In this document: piece by piece, positions 1-11,425 of the stretch | Layout: each line of letters starts with the position of its first letter | Position numbering within the stretch: position 1 is the first letter of the stretch | Origin: Quercus robur | Taxonomy: Eukaryota; Streptophyta; Magnoliopsida; Fagales; Fagaceae | NCBI RefSeq assembly: GCF_932294415.1 | Contig: NC_065538.1 | Location: forward strand, 45,050,843-45,114,842 | DNA length: 64,000 nt | Direction of reading: 5' to 3' | Program-made: the position numbers and the translations under genes | Notes under the pieces: generated by a model | Databases searched by the model: none | Seen by the model: the letters and a program-made list of their open reading frames with translations, nothing else | Told to the model about the DNA's origin: nothing

Positions 1-15
1 GTAGGTTTTGGTGGG

Positions 16-3000
16 ATGATGGTGCAGCCCGTGGGTACTGTTACATTACCAGTGGTAGTAGGGGCATATCCACAACAAGTCACCAAGGACGTGAGTTTCC
101 TGGTAGTAGACTGTTCGTCCTCTTATAATGCCATAATTGGGAGGCCAACTTTGAATAGTTGGAAAGCAGTTACGTCCACCTACCACCTATCAGTCAAGTT
201 CCCAACAGACTATGGAGTAGGACAAGTGCAAGGAGATCAACTGGCAGCGAGAGAGTGTTACTTGGCTATGTTGGCCACGGACGAGCAAGTGCAGACAATG
301 ACTATTGAGGAGAAAAGGGTCGTGGTAGAACCTATTGAAGTGCTGGAAGATGTTCCCTTAGACGAAAGGAACCCTGAGAGATGTACCAGGGTGGGGGTAG
401 ATCTAGAAAGAGGAGTTAAAGAAAACCTTGTTCAGTTTTTGAGGAAGAACGTAGATGTGTTCGCTTGGAGTCATGAGGATATGCCTGGAATAGATCCTAA
501 TGTCATCACCCATCGTCTGAACGTATGTCCATCCTCGAAGCCAATACGACAAAAGAAAAGGGTGTTTGCTCCTGAGAGAGAAAATGCTATTAAAGACGAG
601 GTTCAAAAATTGATGGCAGCAAAGTTTATCCGAGAGGTGTACTATCCGGATTGGTTGGCCAACGTAGTAATGGTCAAAAAGGCGAACGGCAAGTGGAGGA
701 TGTGTGTGGATTTTACTGATCTGAATAAGGCTTGCCCCAAAGATAGCTATCCATTACCACGAATTGATCAGCTGGTGGACTCCACCGCGGGCCATAAACT
801 GCTTAGTTTTATGGACGCTTTCTCAGGATACAACCAGATACGGATGGACGTGGTCGACCAGGAGAAGACCTCATTTGTTACTAGTCAGGGCTTGTTCTGT
901 TATGAAGTAATGCCCTTCGGATTGAAGAACGCTGGAGCAACGTATCAGCGACTGGTCAATCACATGTTCCGTCCTCAGATTGGGCGAAATGTCGAAGTGT
1001 ATGTGGATGATATGTTAGTGAAAAGTCTGGAAGAGGGTAAGCATTTAGACGACTTGCAAGAAACCTTCAATACACTCAGGCGATACAGTATGAAGTTGAA
1101 CCCCAGTAAATGTGCTTTCGGAGTGGCTTCGGGAAAATTTCTTGGATTCATGGTCTCACACAGGGGGATCGAGGCCAACCCAGAAAAGATCAAGGCAATC
1201 CTAGAAATGAAGCCTCCGCAGAATACTAAAGAAGTACAATCTCTCACCGGGCAAGTTGCCGCCCTCAACAGGTTTGTCTCTAAAGCTACTGACAAGTGTT
1301 TGCCATTTTTCAAGGTTCTAAAGAAAGCCTTCGAATGGACGGACGAGTGCCAAAGAGCCTTCCAAGATTTGAAGACGTATCTTGTCATGCCCCCGCTGCT
1401 AAGTCCGTCCGTGGTAGGAGAGCAACTGTTTTTGTACCTGGCAGTGACCCCGCATGCTGTGAGCTCAGCGCTGATAAGAGAGGAAGCAAAAGTGCAAAAG
1501 CCAGTGTATTACACCAGTAGGGCATTGAGGGGGGCGGAAGGACGATATTCGCCAATGGAAAAGCTGGCCTTCGCGCTCATCACGGCTTTCAGGAAGTTAA
1601 GACACTACTTCCAAGCCCATGTAATCAATGTTATGACAGATCACCCACTTAAGAAAGCTATGAACAAGTTGGAAGCCGCAGGACGTCTGATCCAATGGGC
1701 GGTCGAACTTAGCGAGTTTGATATCCGATACCAACCAAGACATGCTATTAAGGCTCAGGCCCTGGCAGACTTTATTGCGGAGTTCACCCCAAGATGCAAC
1801 GATGAAGTGCAGGAGGATAAAAATTGGGTGGTCCATGTAGATGGCTCGTCCACACAGCGTGCGGGAGGAATAGGGGTGGTTTTGCAATCCCCTGAAGGAG
1901 ACAAGTTGAAGCATAGAATCCGTCTACAATATCGACCAACTAACAATGAGGTGGAGTATGAAGCTCTGCTTAAAGGGCTAGAATTGGCTAAGTCTGTAGA
2001 AGCGGAGTCGGTTCTCGTCCTGGGAGACTCTTCGCTGGTAATGGGCCAAATAAATGGGACATATGAGGCGAAAGAAGAACGAATGAAAAAGTACTTGGAG
2101 AGGGTATTACAGCTTGTGGAAAAATTCAAGAAAGCTAACTTCATTCAAATCCCGAGGGAAGAGAATGCAGAAGCAGACACCTTAGCGAAGGAAGCCTCAG
2201 CAACTGGAACAACCGAAGAGTATGATGAAATTCAGTACGTCCCGAGTGTAGATCTCCCGGAAGTACAGCAAATAGGGAATGAAGAAAATTGGATGACCCC
2301 AATCGTCTCGTATCTGAGGGACGGGAGACTTCCGGAAGCAAGGGACGAAGCTAAAAAACTCAGGATAAAAGCAGCAAGGTACGTCCTTATGGACGAAGTT
2401 CTCTATAGGAGGGGCTTTTCTCAACCTTATCTTAGGTGTCTGGCCCCAGAAGAGGCGAACTATGTGCTGAGGGAAGTTCATGAAGGAGCCTGTGGAAACC
2501 ATTCAGGAGCCAGGTCGCTTATCCAAAAAGTCGTCCGTGCAGGGTACTATTGGCCAACTGTTCAAGTGGATGCAAAAGCTTATGTCAAGGCATGCGACAA
2601 GTGCCAACGATTCAGTAATGTCCCCAGACAACCATCAGAGTACCTCACCCCAATGATGGCCCCGTGGCCCTTTGCTCAATGGGGCCTGGATACCCTGGGT
2701 CCATTTCCACTTGGAATTAGACAGATGAAATTCTTGGTGGTAGGGATTGACTATTTCACTAAGTGGGTGGAGGCAGAACCATTGGCACACATTACACAGC
2801 AGAATGTAAAGAACTTCGTCTGGAAGAATATAGTGTGCAGGTTTGGAGTACCCAGGGTACTAGTTTCCGATAACAGGCGACAGTTTGACAACACCCTTTT
2901 CAGGGACTTCTGTCTACACTTTGGAATCCAAAATCATTATTCCTCCCCCGCACATCCATAGGCAAACGGTCAGGCTGAGGTTACAAACTGATCCTTGCTG

Positions 3001-3525
3001 AAGATCATCAAGACTCGTCTTGAGGGGGCAAAGGGAGTATGGCCAGATGAGTTACCTGGTGTCCTATGGGCATACAGGACGACAGTGAGGACCCCTACAG
3101 GGGAGACCCCTTTTAAACTAGCCTATGGAAGTGAAGCAGTTATACCTGCGGAAGTGCACATGGCTAATCATAGGGTGATGTCATATGAGGAGAAGGATAA
3201 CGAGGAGCAACTCCGCTTGAACCTCGATCTTATAGACGAAGTAAGGACAGAAGCAGAGCACAGGGCAGCGAAGTACAAGAACCTCATGGCTAGGCAATAT
3301 GATGCAAGGGTGAAACCAAGACGTTTCAACATAGGAGATCTTGTCTTGAGGAAGGTCTCTTTAGCAACCAAGAACTCAGCTCATGGGAAATTGGGCCCCA
3401 ATTGGGAAGGACCCTATAGAGTCATCAACTTCAAAAGACAAGGATCCTATTACCTGGAGGCCCTAGACGGGAGAAAGCTAGAACATCCTTGGAACGTGGA
3501 GCACCTGGGGAGGTACTACCAGTAG
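16..3525 (+). pseudogene. pol: gypsy pol polyprotein (PR end-RT-RNase H-aRNase H-integrase), two stops
   Basis: One reading frame runs from the window start to 3525, interrupted by TAG at 2959-2961 and TGA at 2989-2991 with no frameshift. Residues about 20-50 (numbered from 16) end with AIIGRPTL, the C-terminal part of a retroviral-type protease. RT follows, with the catalytic YVDD at residues 329-332 (1000-1011). A first RNase H is near residues 470-560. A second RNase H with HVDGSS near residue 606 is the additional domain of Tat elements. An integrase H2C2 zinc finger (GNHSG to CDKC) lies near residues 820-870. The integrase core has LDTLGPF and SDN, and a Glu exactly 36 positions after the SDN Asp, just behind the first stop. 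GPY-like motif (NWEGPYRV) is near 3400. Function: reverse transcription and integration of the element. Both stops fall beside the catalytic Glu, so a full integrase would need stop suppression. No promoter for it is inside the window. Confidence 0.92.
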
Positions 3526-4453
3526 AAGCGGGCCGAAATGAGGTTCATTATGGACGAGCTTGAAGCTTGCTACCCTATTTACATTCTACTTATGTTTTAT
3601 GCTGTGTTTGATACTGTCACTTTGTTATTTGTGTTGTGGTTATTTATCATGATTATGGACGAAGTTATGGAATGCTTACTAAATAAAAGGCATTAGCATG
3701 TATGTGCCTTATCTGTAAACGATATTTGTTTAATGTACAAAATGTTGTGTGAATTTCAGATTTCAATGGCATTCTCGTTCAAAGCTAACCTACAGGGTGG
3801 CTGAGAACAAAATATTTTTTGGCAATTGTCAATGAGACGAATAAATTCTCTGGACGCGGAGATGTAACGTCTAAAGCTTTCCTAAAGGAAAAGCAAGATC
3901 AAGGCACCCCATCCTAATCAAAGGACGAGGTAGACCCTGAAATAAGCCCAAAATATTCGTTCATGAGGGCAGAGCAAAGATGAGGTACCCTCGTCTTTGA
4001 CAAAGGACGAGGGAGAACCTAACTAGGCACTCATCTGTACAAGACAAAATGTGCGTCCAAGCCTTAAAACAATTAGACAAAGGACGAGGCATAATGCGCA
4101 TCCAGGCTCGAGATAGTAAGGCCTATGGACGAGCAAGGTCCCAAAGTATGGACGGTCGGGGTACATGAAAGAAATTTCAGTCTAAGGACGAGAAATAACC
4201 CTACAAATTTTAATAGATGGTTTAAACACACTGAACAAGGACGAGTAAAGTGTAAATGCATGCATAAAAATGAAAATCTCGTCCATACATAAAAGAAATA
4301 AAATTCACCAACTGTTTGAAGGGCGGACAAACAACGTCCAAACACCCTTGTAAAAAAAAAGAAGTTTCAATACCTCGTCCTAAAAACTTTGGACGAGTTT
4401 AGTGTACTTGAATTACATCAGAAGATCCAAAAAAAAAAAAAAAAAACTCGTTC
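3526..4453. other. convergent noncoding region between pol and the antisense gene
   Basis: There is no convincing ORF. The stretch lies tail-to-tail between the pol stop and the antisense-gene stop. It is dotted with GGACGAG / CTCGTCC words on both strands (for example 3924, 4001, 4080, 4186, 4239, 4281, 4391). It occupies the same place as the tandem array of element 2 but shows no clean tandem period by eye. Confidence 0.6.
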
Positions 4454-6619
4454 TTAAGCAGGAGGGGCACTGGGTGGCTGGGTGGAGGCATCGTCCTCAA
4501 TGTTGACGTCCTCAGAACTGGTTTGGAGAAGAGAGCTGGTAGCAGCGTTCAAATTAAGTTTGATAGAGTTGAAGTCTACCTCAGGGAAGTTTTCAACAGC
4601 GTCCATCCTGAAATCTTCGAAACCCGCTGCATAGTTGCGGTCCAGCAAGTCTGTAAATTCCTTGGACGCTTTGAACTCCGCAATGGCATCGTCCTTGGCC
4701 TTGGAGAGGGAACTACTCAGCTCGTCATTCTTCACTTGAAGGTGGTCGAGACGAGAATCTTTCTCCACCACGGCAGCCTTCAACTCTGCGATCAAATTTT
4801 GCTGCTCCGCTTCTTTCTCCTTAGCCTCAGCAGCAATCCCAGCCCATTTCTTACTCTCGTCCCTCACGGTCTTTATGGTCGTCTCCAGCAAAATTCTCGT
4901 CTTGTCTAACTCAGTGGCTTGCCTGGACGCTGCGATGAACTTAGACATGGCCTGCAAAAGAGAAATGCTTGGTTAAGACGTCTAAAAGACAGTGAAATGA
5001 TAAAGGCAAGACGAAAGGAAATTTACCTTGAACAGATCATGAACACCAGAATGTTCGAAATCTTTTAAAGACATGTCATAGCATGCCTGTATGTCCTCGT
5101 CCTTCACAGCTTCTTGAAAACGTTGCCAAGCCAAATCTTCGTTTTCAATTATGTTCGAAGATACCCTCGGCGGGGGCTGAGACGAGACAGACGTAGTCGT
5201 CCTGGGAGGAGTCTTGGACGAGGTTGTCCCCACAGGTGGAGATACGTCCACATCGATTGTTTGGACGGAGAGGTTGGGCTGAGGCAAAACAGGCTTGGCC
5301 ACCTTAGACAACTGTTTCATTCTTTTGTCACGACGGCTGGGGAGGCTCCCTAAGTCCAAATTCTTTGGTAGGGACTTCCTTTTGTCCCCAGCAGACGGAC
5401 GAGTCTGAGGTACAGTGTCAGGACGAGCGTCCCCAGCCTCAGGACGATCCCCCTCGCCAGCTACCTCTTTTCCCTTGTTACCCTTCATTGTCGCCATTCC
5501 TAAAACACAAAAAAGAAAAAGTTTTTAGAGCGAACATTAAAAAAAAAAAAGGGTAAAAGACGTCCTGAGTTAGAGGCTTACTTCTCCTTACTGTTATCTC
5601 GTGCGCAAGTGCTTCGTCCGAAGGATCAGGACCAAGTCCCCACTTAGCAAGTCGTTTAAGAGTCACTAGGAAGTGGAAACTCCTATCTGCGTATAGACGT
5701 GCTCTGTGGACGCGATCACGGTGGAACTTGCTAAGGGAAGGACGCCCAACAGCTGTAAAGGAATGAGTTAGGATGCAAAATAATAATAATAACTTAAAAA
5801 AAAAAAAAAAAAAAACTTACCCTAAGGACGAAGGTTCCCTAGGTCCCCAGTATAACGACCAAAAGTGTCCTGTCCAACGTCTGAAGGGTTTCCAGCCCAA
5901 TTCCCGGAGACGAAGAAAAACTCCGTCTTCCACTTTCTGTCAGACGAGGGTAGGGACCTAATCATTCTACAATCTTTGCCCCTGGCAGTAAACTGGTAAA
6001 AGCCAAGGGATTGATGAATTTCAGAGGGTTTATAACAGTAGAGGAACTCGTCCACCGTAAGAGGACGGTCCCCCCTAAACACCTCTCTCCATAGGACTTG
6101 CATAGAAATGACTAATCTCCATGCGTTTGGGTTAAACTGACATATCCCCAAACCTAACCTAACTAGTAACTCCCTAATGAAAGCGTTTAAAGGGAATCTC
6201 AAACCCCCCAGAAGATAAGCCTCATAGACGCCTATCCCAAAACGAGGATCACAACACCATTCTCCACGGACGGGCAACCTAGGGTTAAGCTCGTCTGGGA
6301 TCTGGTACCATGCCCTCAGGTTATCTAACCTTTGTTCGTCTGTTTTAGAAGGTATGTCTACTGCGCAACTAAATACAGTGACCTCCTCCTCGTCCAAAGG
6401 GACAGTTGGAGGGACAGACGAGGAAACCCTGGACGAGGTACCTGCCTGGGACCCTGAGGCCTTCCTAATTTCTTGTTGAATAGCCTCTAAGGGAAACCCA
6501 GGGACGCCGGAAACATATTCCTCATCCGTAGAGTTTCCCCCATCACTACTACTAGAACTGGTACTAGACACGGATTGGTACTCGTCTATGATTTTTTCTA
6601 GGCTGTCGCTAGACGACAT
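4454..6619 (-). CDS. antisense extra gene of element 1 (putative plant-transposon domain + coiled coil), 4 exons, one TAG
   Basis: I model four exons: 6619-5821, 5752-5582, 5499-5027 and 4951-4454. All three introns are GT-AG, 68, 82 and 75 bp long, and T-rich on this strand. Exon lengths 799+171+473+498 give 1941 nt, 647 codons, with phases agreeing across every junction. The only defect is TAG at 5824-5822, one base before the first donor. Start: the first ATG (6619) is chosen because the more upstream open frame begins with TTG. Exon 1 holds an acidic Ser-rich N-terminus, then a globular part containing GLRFPLNAFIRELL, NPNAWR and LTVDEFLYCYKP, which I recognise as the 'putative gypsy type transposon' family (Transposase_28-like). 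Exon 3 is basic and Pro/Ser-rich. Exon 4 looks like a coiled coil followed by an acidic tail. Function unknown; the family is not a demonstrated transposase. The protein could stop at residue 265 if the TAG is real. Confidence 0.75.
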
Positions 6620-6784
6620 TTTCTTCAAGAAGATTAAAAAACCTAAAAGACGAGAGAAGAGGGATTACCTGGTTCTAAGACGAATGGAGGCTACGGACGC
6701 GAGGAATATCCTAGATGAGGCTCTAGACGAGGAATGTCAAGGAACGAAAATCTTAGAAATGCAAGGGGCAACGCAGGAATTCCC

Positions 6785-6904
6785 CTATTTATAGGAAATT
6801 GACCTGGGCATACAAAATGACACAACCAATAGGGGAGTGACACGTGGCATTCGTCTCGAAAATTGGAACGACGAAACTCGTCACCAATGAGAGTGTGACA
6901 CGTG
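6785..6904 (-). promoter_or_regulatory. promoter of the antisense extra gene (TATA box, two G-box/CCAAT modules)
   Basis: On the minus strand CTATAAATAG (6794-6785) lies about 165 bp upstream of the ATG at 6619. Upstream of it are two copies of CACGTG (6841-6846 and 6899-6904). Each continues CACGTGTCAC and is followed ten bases after the CACGTG by ATTGG, an inverted CCAAT (6826-6830 and 6884-6888). The same arrangement precedes the homologous gene of element 2. CACGTG is a known bZIP/bHLH site in plants; actual use here is inferred. Confidence 0.65.
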
Positions 6905-6984
6905 GCATCTTGACGTATGGGCTTTCTAGGTACAACGCCTGGTTGTTCGTCTCTTTAGATGACCCATATGAACAAGGGGGCAAC

Positions 6985-7577
6985 TGATGTGCAACGAAAA
7001 TTCGCTAAGTTAGTCTCCTGTCCATATGCGTCGTCCAAAGGATAGACGAAGTTATTCATCAGTTACACGTCCGTCTGTGCTTAACACAGACGGACAGACG
7101 AACTTACTATCATCCGTCCGTCCTCAAGGACGGACGGGCTTCTTAGCATTCGTCCGTCTGTAAAGGACGGACGAGCTTGGCAGCATCTCTTCGTCCATAA
7201 AGGACAAGGGAGGATTACTGTCTCCGCCGAGTGGAAGAACAAACCGACACCAGCCAAGCCCAACCGTTGCGAAATACGAACTTCTGAATCAGTTATTTCC
7301 GAGCCTGTTGGATTCCTCAACTGTAGGAGCGGTTACCAAGCAAGTAACCGCTTCCCGTATACTATATAAACACACGCCAATGAAAGAGTAAGGGATTCTA
7401 TTCTGTTCTTGAGAAACTAAGTTTACATTCCTTCAGTCAGAGACTAACTTCATCATCGGAGGGTTCTTGGCCGGCTTCCACCGGTCTCCTCTGAGTTTTT
7501 ACTTGTTTTCTCAGGATTCAGTCGCAAGTTTATCAAGGCTCGGCATTTTCAGTCCACTGATATCCCAGAGTTCATCA
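6985..7577 (+). repeat. 3' LTR of gypsy element 1
   Basis: It begins TGATG right after the purine-rich tract and ends CATCA, a 5-bp inverted terminal repeat with the usual TG...CA ends (593 bp). A TATA box TATATAAA is at 7363-7370. The U3 part contains three perfect stem-loops (7069-7174). The left partner LTR is outside the window. Confidence 0.8.
7363..7370 (+). promoter_or_regulatory. LTR TATA box
   Basis: TATATAAA sits inside the LTR, 215 bp from its 3' end, in GC-richer surroundings. It is the likely core promoter of the LTR. Confidence 0.6.
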
Positions 7578-7705
7578 GGATGTATAATTAAAAATAAATA
7601 ATAAAAAAGGATGTATAATTAATTTATTATTGCAATATATGGAGTTCACAAAGTATTATTAAACTCAAAAGGATTCTCTAAAATAGCTCTACCCTATTTA
7701 ACGCA

Positions 7706-7745
<40 letters not shown>

Positions 7746-9289
7746 TATTAGGTTCTCAGCACTCTAGTGCAATAAATGTCTAATTTTTTTAAATTGAATA
7801 AATATTGTCTTATAAAATGTCAATCTGAATCATAAAATTAATCCATTTCAAATAAAGAATATTTATGATGAATAAACTTACTTAATGCTAAGAAGTAAAG
7901 TAAAAAAAATTTGTAACATTTTTTTTTTAATGTTTGATTCATTTATAAGTTGTTAATAATTAAAAACTTTCACATGGCAAGTAATTCTTGTAAGTGAAAT
8001 TGTTATTACATGGAAGTAGTAAAGATGTTTAAAAAGAATATTATCAATCTAGTTTATTCACTCCGGTTAAACAATTTACCTTTATTCCCAACATTTTCAC
8101 ATTCACTGTTAGAAGCGGTTTTGTGTGGCACAAATGTGTTACCTTCTTCCACTCAAAATCTGAAACCAAAACTATAATACTTAAGGAACTTTTCTTTTTT
8201 AATCTAGTAATGCTTAAGGAACTTACCAATATTAGTTGAGATGACAGATATATGATAAAGTTTCTGAATTAGCTCACAATAAATTGAAACTGCTGAGTAG
8301 TTATGGCTCATAGCATATAAGATGATGGGCCAAGCATATGCAGGCCCATGCCAAAATCCTAGCAATTAAGTACACAACTTTGTATTATGCCTACATTTCT
8401 ATTAAGAGAAATGTGCTATCGGAGAAGCCTAATTACTCTACTTTGATCAAATAAGCCATGAGCCTTTCACTTATTTACTTATGGGTCCAGCCTTAAGTAT
8501 GAATTGGGCTTTATAGCCCATTTTTCTTTCCTATACGGATCAATCTCCACAATTAATAAGCCATTATTTATACAAAATGGGCCGATAAGAAGTACTCAAA
8601 GGCCTAAACTATCCCATTTTTAGTTTTCATTTAAAAAAAGATTTTCAAATGTTGGTCTCAAAAAAAGCAACTGAAATTATATTTACTAGATGTTTTTCTT
8701 CTTCTGTTTTTTTTGGCTTAAAACTACATTATTCATATAATTATATAGTCAATTATATGAGTAACAATATAATTATCAAGTCAGTTTCATACTTTCAAAA
8801 AAACTTCCTTAGTCACGAATCCTTTCCTACAGAGGTCACTATGGATATCTATGGATAATTGATAAAGCATTTTTTTTTCCTTCCTGAACTAATTAGAAGA
8901 AGAAGATTCCTAAGACATCACCACTGCTATATTATAAGATTGGGTATTGACTTTCTCTCAAAAAAAAAAAAAGATTGGATATTGACTGGCCCAAGCTTTA
9001 GCACACGAGCTTCCTTTGTCAAAAATGTTAATGATTATGCTGGTCGGTTCATGATGGGTCCGTACAATTTTAAACTTAAAGGCCACTATCTTGAATGAGT
9101 TCTTGTTTATATTTAAATATAAATTAAATAATATTTATTTCAGTTTCTATATTTTAATCTTTAAAAAAAATTGTTTCTCAAAAAAAAAAAAATCTTTAAA
9201 AAAAAAATCAGTCTTCTTAGTAGATGTAAAATGATTAATTACGTTTTGGAGGAATTGCATTTTTGTATTTAGGGTGTACAAATTGAGAG
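7578..9289. other. AT-rich intergenic DNA, no gene seen
   Basis: It holds an A run followed by an (AT)n microsatellite at about 7709-7749 and many poly-A/T tracts. Short ORFs at 8649-9098 show no recognisable domain and are AT-driven. Confidence 0.6.
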
Positions 9290-10370
9290 TTTATATGAGA
9301 TTTAAGAAAAAATTACAATTTAATCCCTACATTTTGGGATCACTTTCAATTTAGTCCTTACTTTTTTCTAGTAATTAATTTGAACTTCATTATTTTTTAT
9401 TTGTTGTCAAGTTGGTCCCTATTCACTAGTGTCAATCTCATTTGCTTAAAATACTTATGTGACAAATGGTGGGCGCCACTGGCATACTTGAAACTTATAT
9501 GACTAATAAAATAATAATAAAAATTATTTTAATATACATTAAAAAAATGCCACATTAGCATTTAAATTAAAAAAATAAATCCAAAAACAAAAATAAATCA
9601 AATGAATAAGAAATTTAAAAAAAAAAAAAAAATCCTATTCTCTTTTCCCTCACTTTCTTAACAGCAAACATAGTAACAAACAAAAAGAAAATCTCCATCA
9701 TTATTTTCTCTCACACTCTTAGAATAAAAGCTACCTAAGTCTCTAATCTTTCCCTTTCTCTCACTCTCATTTCCGTTCATTGATGACAACATCATCGACA
9801 CTCCTTCATCTCATGGTTTAGGGATATGTTAGTTCTCTCCTCCTCTATCTTAGAAACACAAAAAGAAACCCTAATCTGGGCTCTAAATTTACTTTTTAAT
9901 TTTCATTTCTGTTTGGTTTATTGATTTGGGAATTATGTATGTTTTGGTTTATTTATTTCAGCTGTTTGGTTTCTGAGAAAGTTGAATTTGGTACAAAGAT
10001 TATGTTTGTTTCTAAAGAAGTTAGGTGAAGATAAAGAAATAGACAATTTGTTTGTTGTTATAGTGTTGTTTGGTAGTTTTGGTTCTAGACTATGAGAAAA
10101 AAAAAAGAATAGAAAGGAGATTTTTTTTTTCTTTTTTTGGCTGTGTTTGGTTGCTAGAAAGTGAGAGAAAGTAAAATACAATATTTATTTTTTTATTTCT
10201 TCTTGTTATTTGGATTTTATTTAAATGCTGATGTGGCATTTCTTAATGTATACTACTTTTTATTTTATTTTATTTGTCACATAAGCTTCAAGTGTGTCAA
10301 TGTTGCATACCGTCTACCATGTAGACATTTTCCACAAGTGAGTTGATTATAGGAACTAACTTGATAGCAA
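9290..10370. mobile_element. degraded element with long terminal inverted repeats
   Basis: About 9406-9585 is the inverse of about 10190-10365. Shared words include GGTCCCTATTCACTAG-like, ATTTAAATGCTRATGTGGCA and TTGTCACATAAG. The arms are about 170 bp and the interior is about 600 bp, AT-rich, with CT tracts. Long arms suggest a MULE-type nonautonomous element. Target duplications were not found. Confidence 0.45.
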
Positions 10371-10449
10371 GTTAAAATATTACTTTATCTTGGGTTATGC
10401 GATGTATGGTGAAGGAAAGCTAAAATCTAATCTCCAATTTTGATAATAA

Positions 10450-10452
<3 letters not shown>

Positions 10453-10495
<43 letters not shown>
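10453..10495. repeat. (GA)n microsatellite
   Basis: About 22 uninterrupted GA units. Confidence 0.95.
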
Positions 10496-10498
<3 letters not shown>

Positions 10499-11025
10499 AT
10501 TGATGTGTGGTAATTCGGTAAAAGATTAGGTAGTTAATGTTAACAATTTATTACATGGGTAGTTTACAAAAGTTCACTTTTCAAGTGTTTAAGGGAAGTT
10601 TATCTATATTACTAATAACATAAAAATTAAAAAAAAAAATTAAATAAAAAAAATGTCAAAATGCTAGCTGGAAGCCACCCTAGTTCAATAGAAAACTCTC
10701 AAAAATCATTTAGTAGAAGATGAACCTTAAGAAAGTCTTTCACTCTGTGCTTTATCAGCCTTTTCCAAGTAATCTTGATGGGACTAATTTTTTTATTCTA
10801 AAAATGGGATAGCAATTTTATCAGATTTGGCAGATCAATGAGAGCAGCACTAGCCACCCCCGGTATGGCAAGAATAGTAGAAATGGAATAATAAATCAAC
10901 ATGCAGGTAGAGCACCCACTAACCAATGGTCCAATCCTCAAGGATCACTAAAACCAAACCAAGTCCAGTTCACCTATAACCTCCATTTTTCAAAGATACT
11001 TTCACATGGTTGTAGACATTGCATT

Positions 11026-11210
11026 TTGTACAAGGTGGTCGATGCCATACTGATATCGGCCAGTAGTACCATACCGGTACCGGCCGTAGTACCGTGCCGG
11101 TACATGTACCAGTATCAAAACGCCAGTGTTTTGTACCGGTTTAAATACCAAACGTATCGGCTATATATCGGGCGTACTAGCCGATTTCAGGTGTACCGGC
11201 TGGTACCGAT

Positions 11211-11238
<28 letters not shown>
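11026..11238. repeat. TACCGGTAC-rich repeat followed by a poly-T run
   Basis: Over about 180 bp the words TACCGGTA, GGTACC, GCCGGTAC and CCGATTT recur in both orientations, then a T run follows. It looks like a short tandem/inverted repeat of transposon origin. The open frame across it has no domain. Confidence 0.5.
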
Positions 11239-11241
<3 letters not shown>

Positions 11242-11425
11242 GTAATTTTTGAATTTTTGCAAGGGCAGAGTGGTAAGTTATTAGTATTATTTGTTTTCTT
11301 AGTATGCAATGAACAACTAAGCTTTTTGTTTTTTATAATGTGTTTTTTCTTTTTTTCCTTTTGTTGATGCTAAAGTTTAAAACTATAAATAATTTATTCT
11401 AAATTGAGGTAATGTTTTATGGTAA

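Larger units (their letters stand above)
1..7577 (+). mobile_element. Ty3/gypsy LTR retrotransposon, Tat type, 3' portion (element 1)
   Basis: The window opens inside the element, so gag, the protease active site, primer-binding site and 5' LTR lie outside. Order seen: protease end, RT, RNase H, second RNase H, integrase (16-3525), noncoding 3526-4453, an additional gene on the minus strand (6619-4454), a purine-rich tract AACAAGGGGGCAAC (6971-6984) and the 3' LTR (6985-7577). Two consecutive RNase H domains and an antisense extra ORF are known hallmarks of the Tat lineage. Two in-frame stops in the integrase suggest this copy is no longer autonomous. The 5-bp target duplication cannot be checked; the five bases after the LTR are GGATG. 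Confidence 0.9.

Noticed and set aside
975-1388. 137-residue minus-strand frame within pol
   Set aside because: Shadow of the RT reading frame on the other strand.
11026-11367. 113-residue open frame
   Set aside because: Produced by the TACCGGTAC repeat and a T run.
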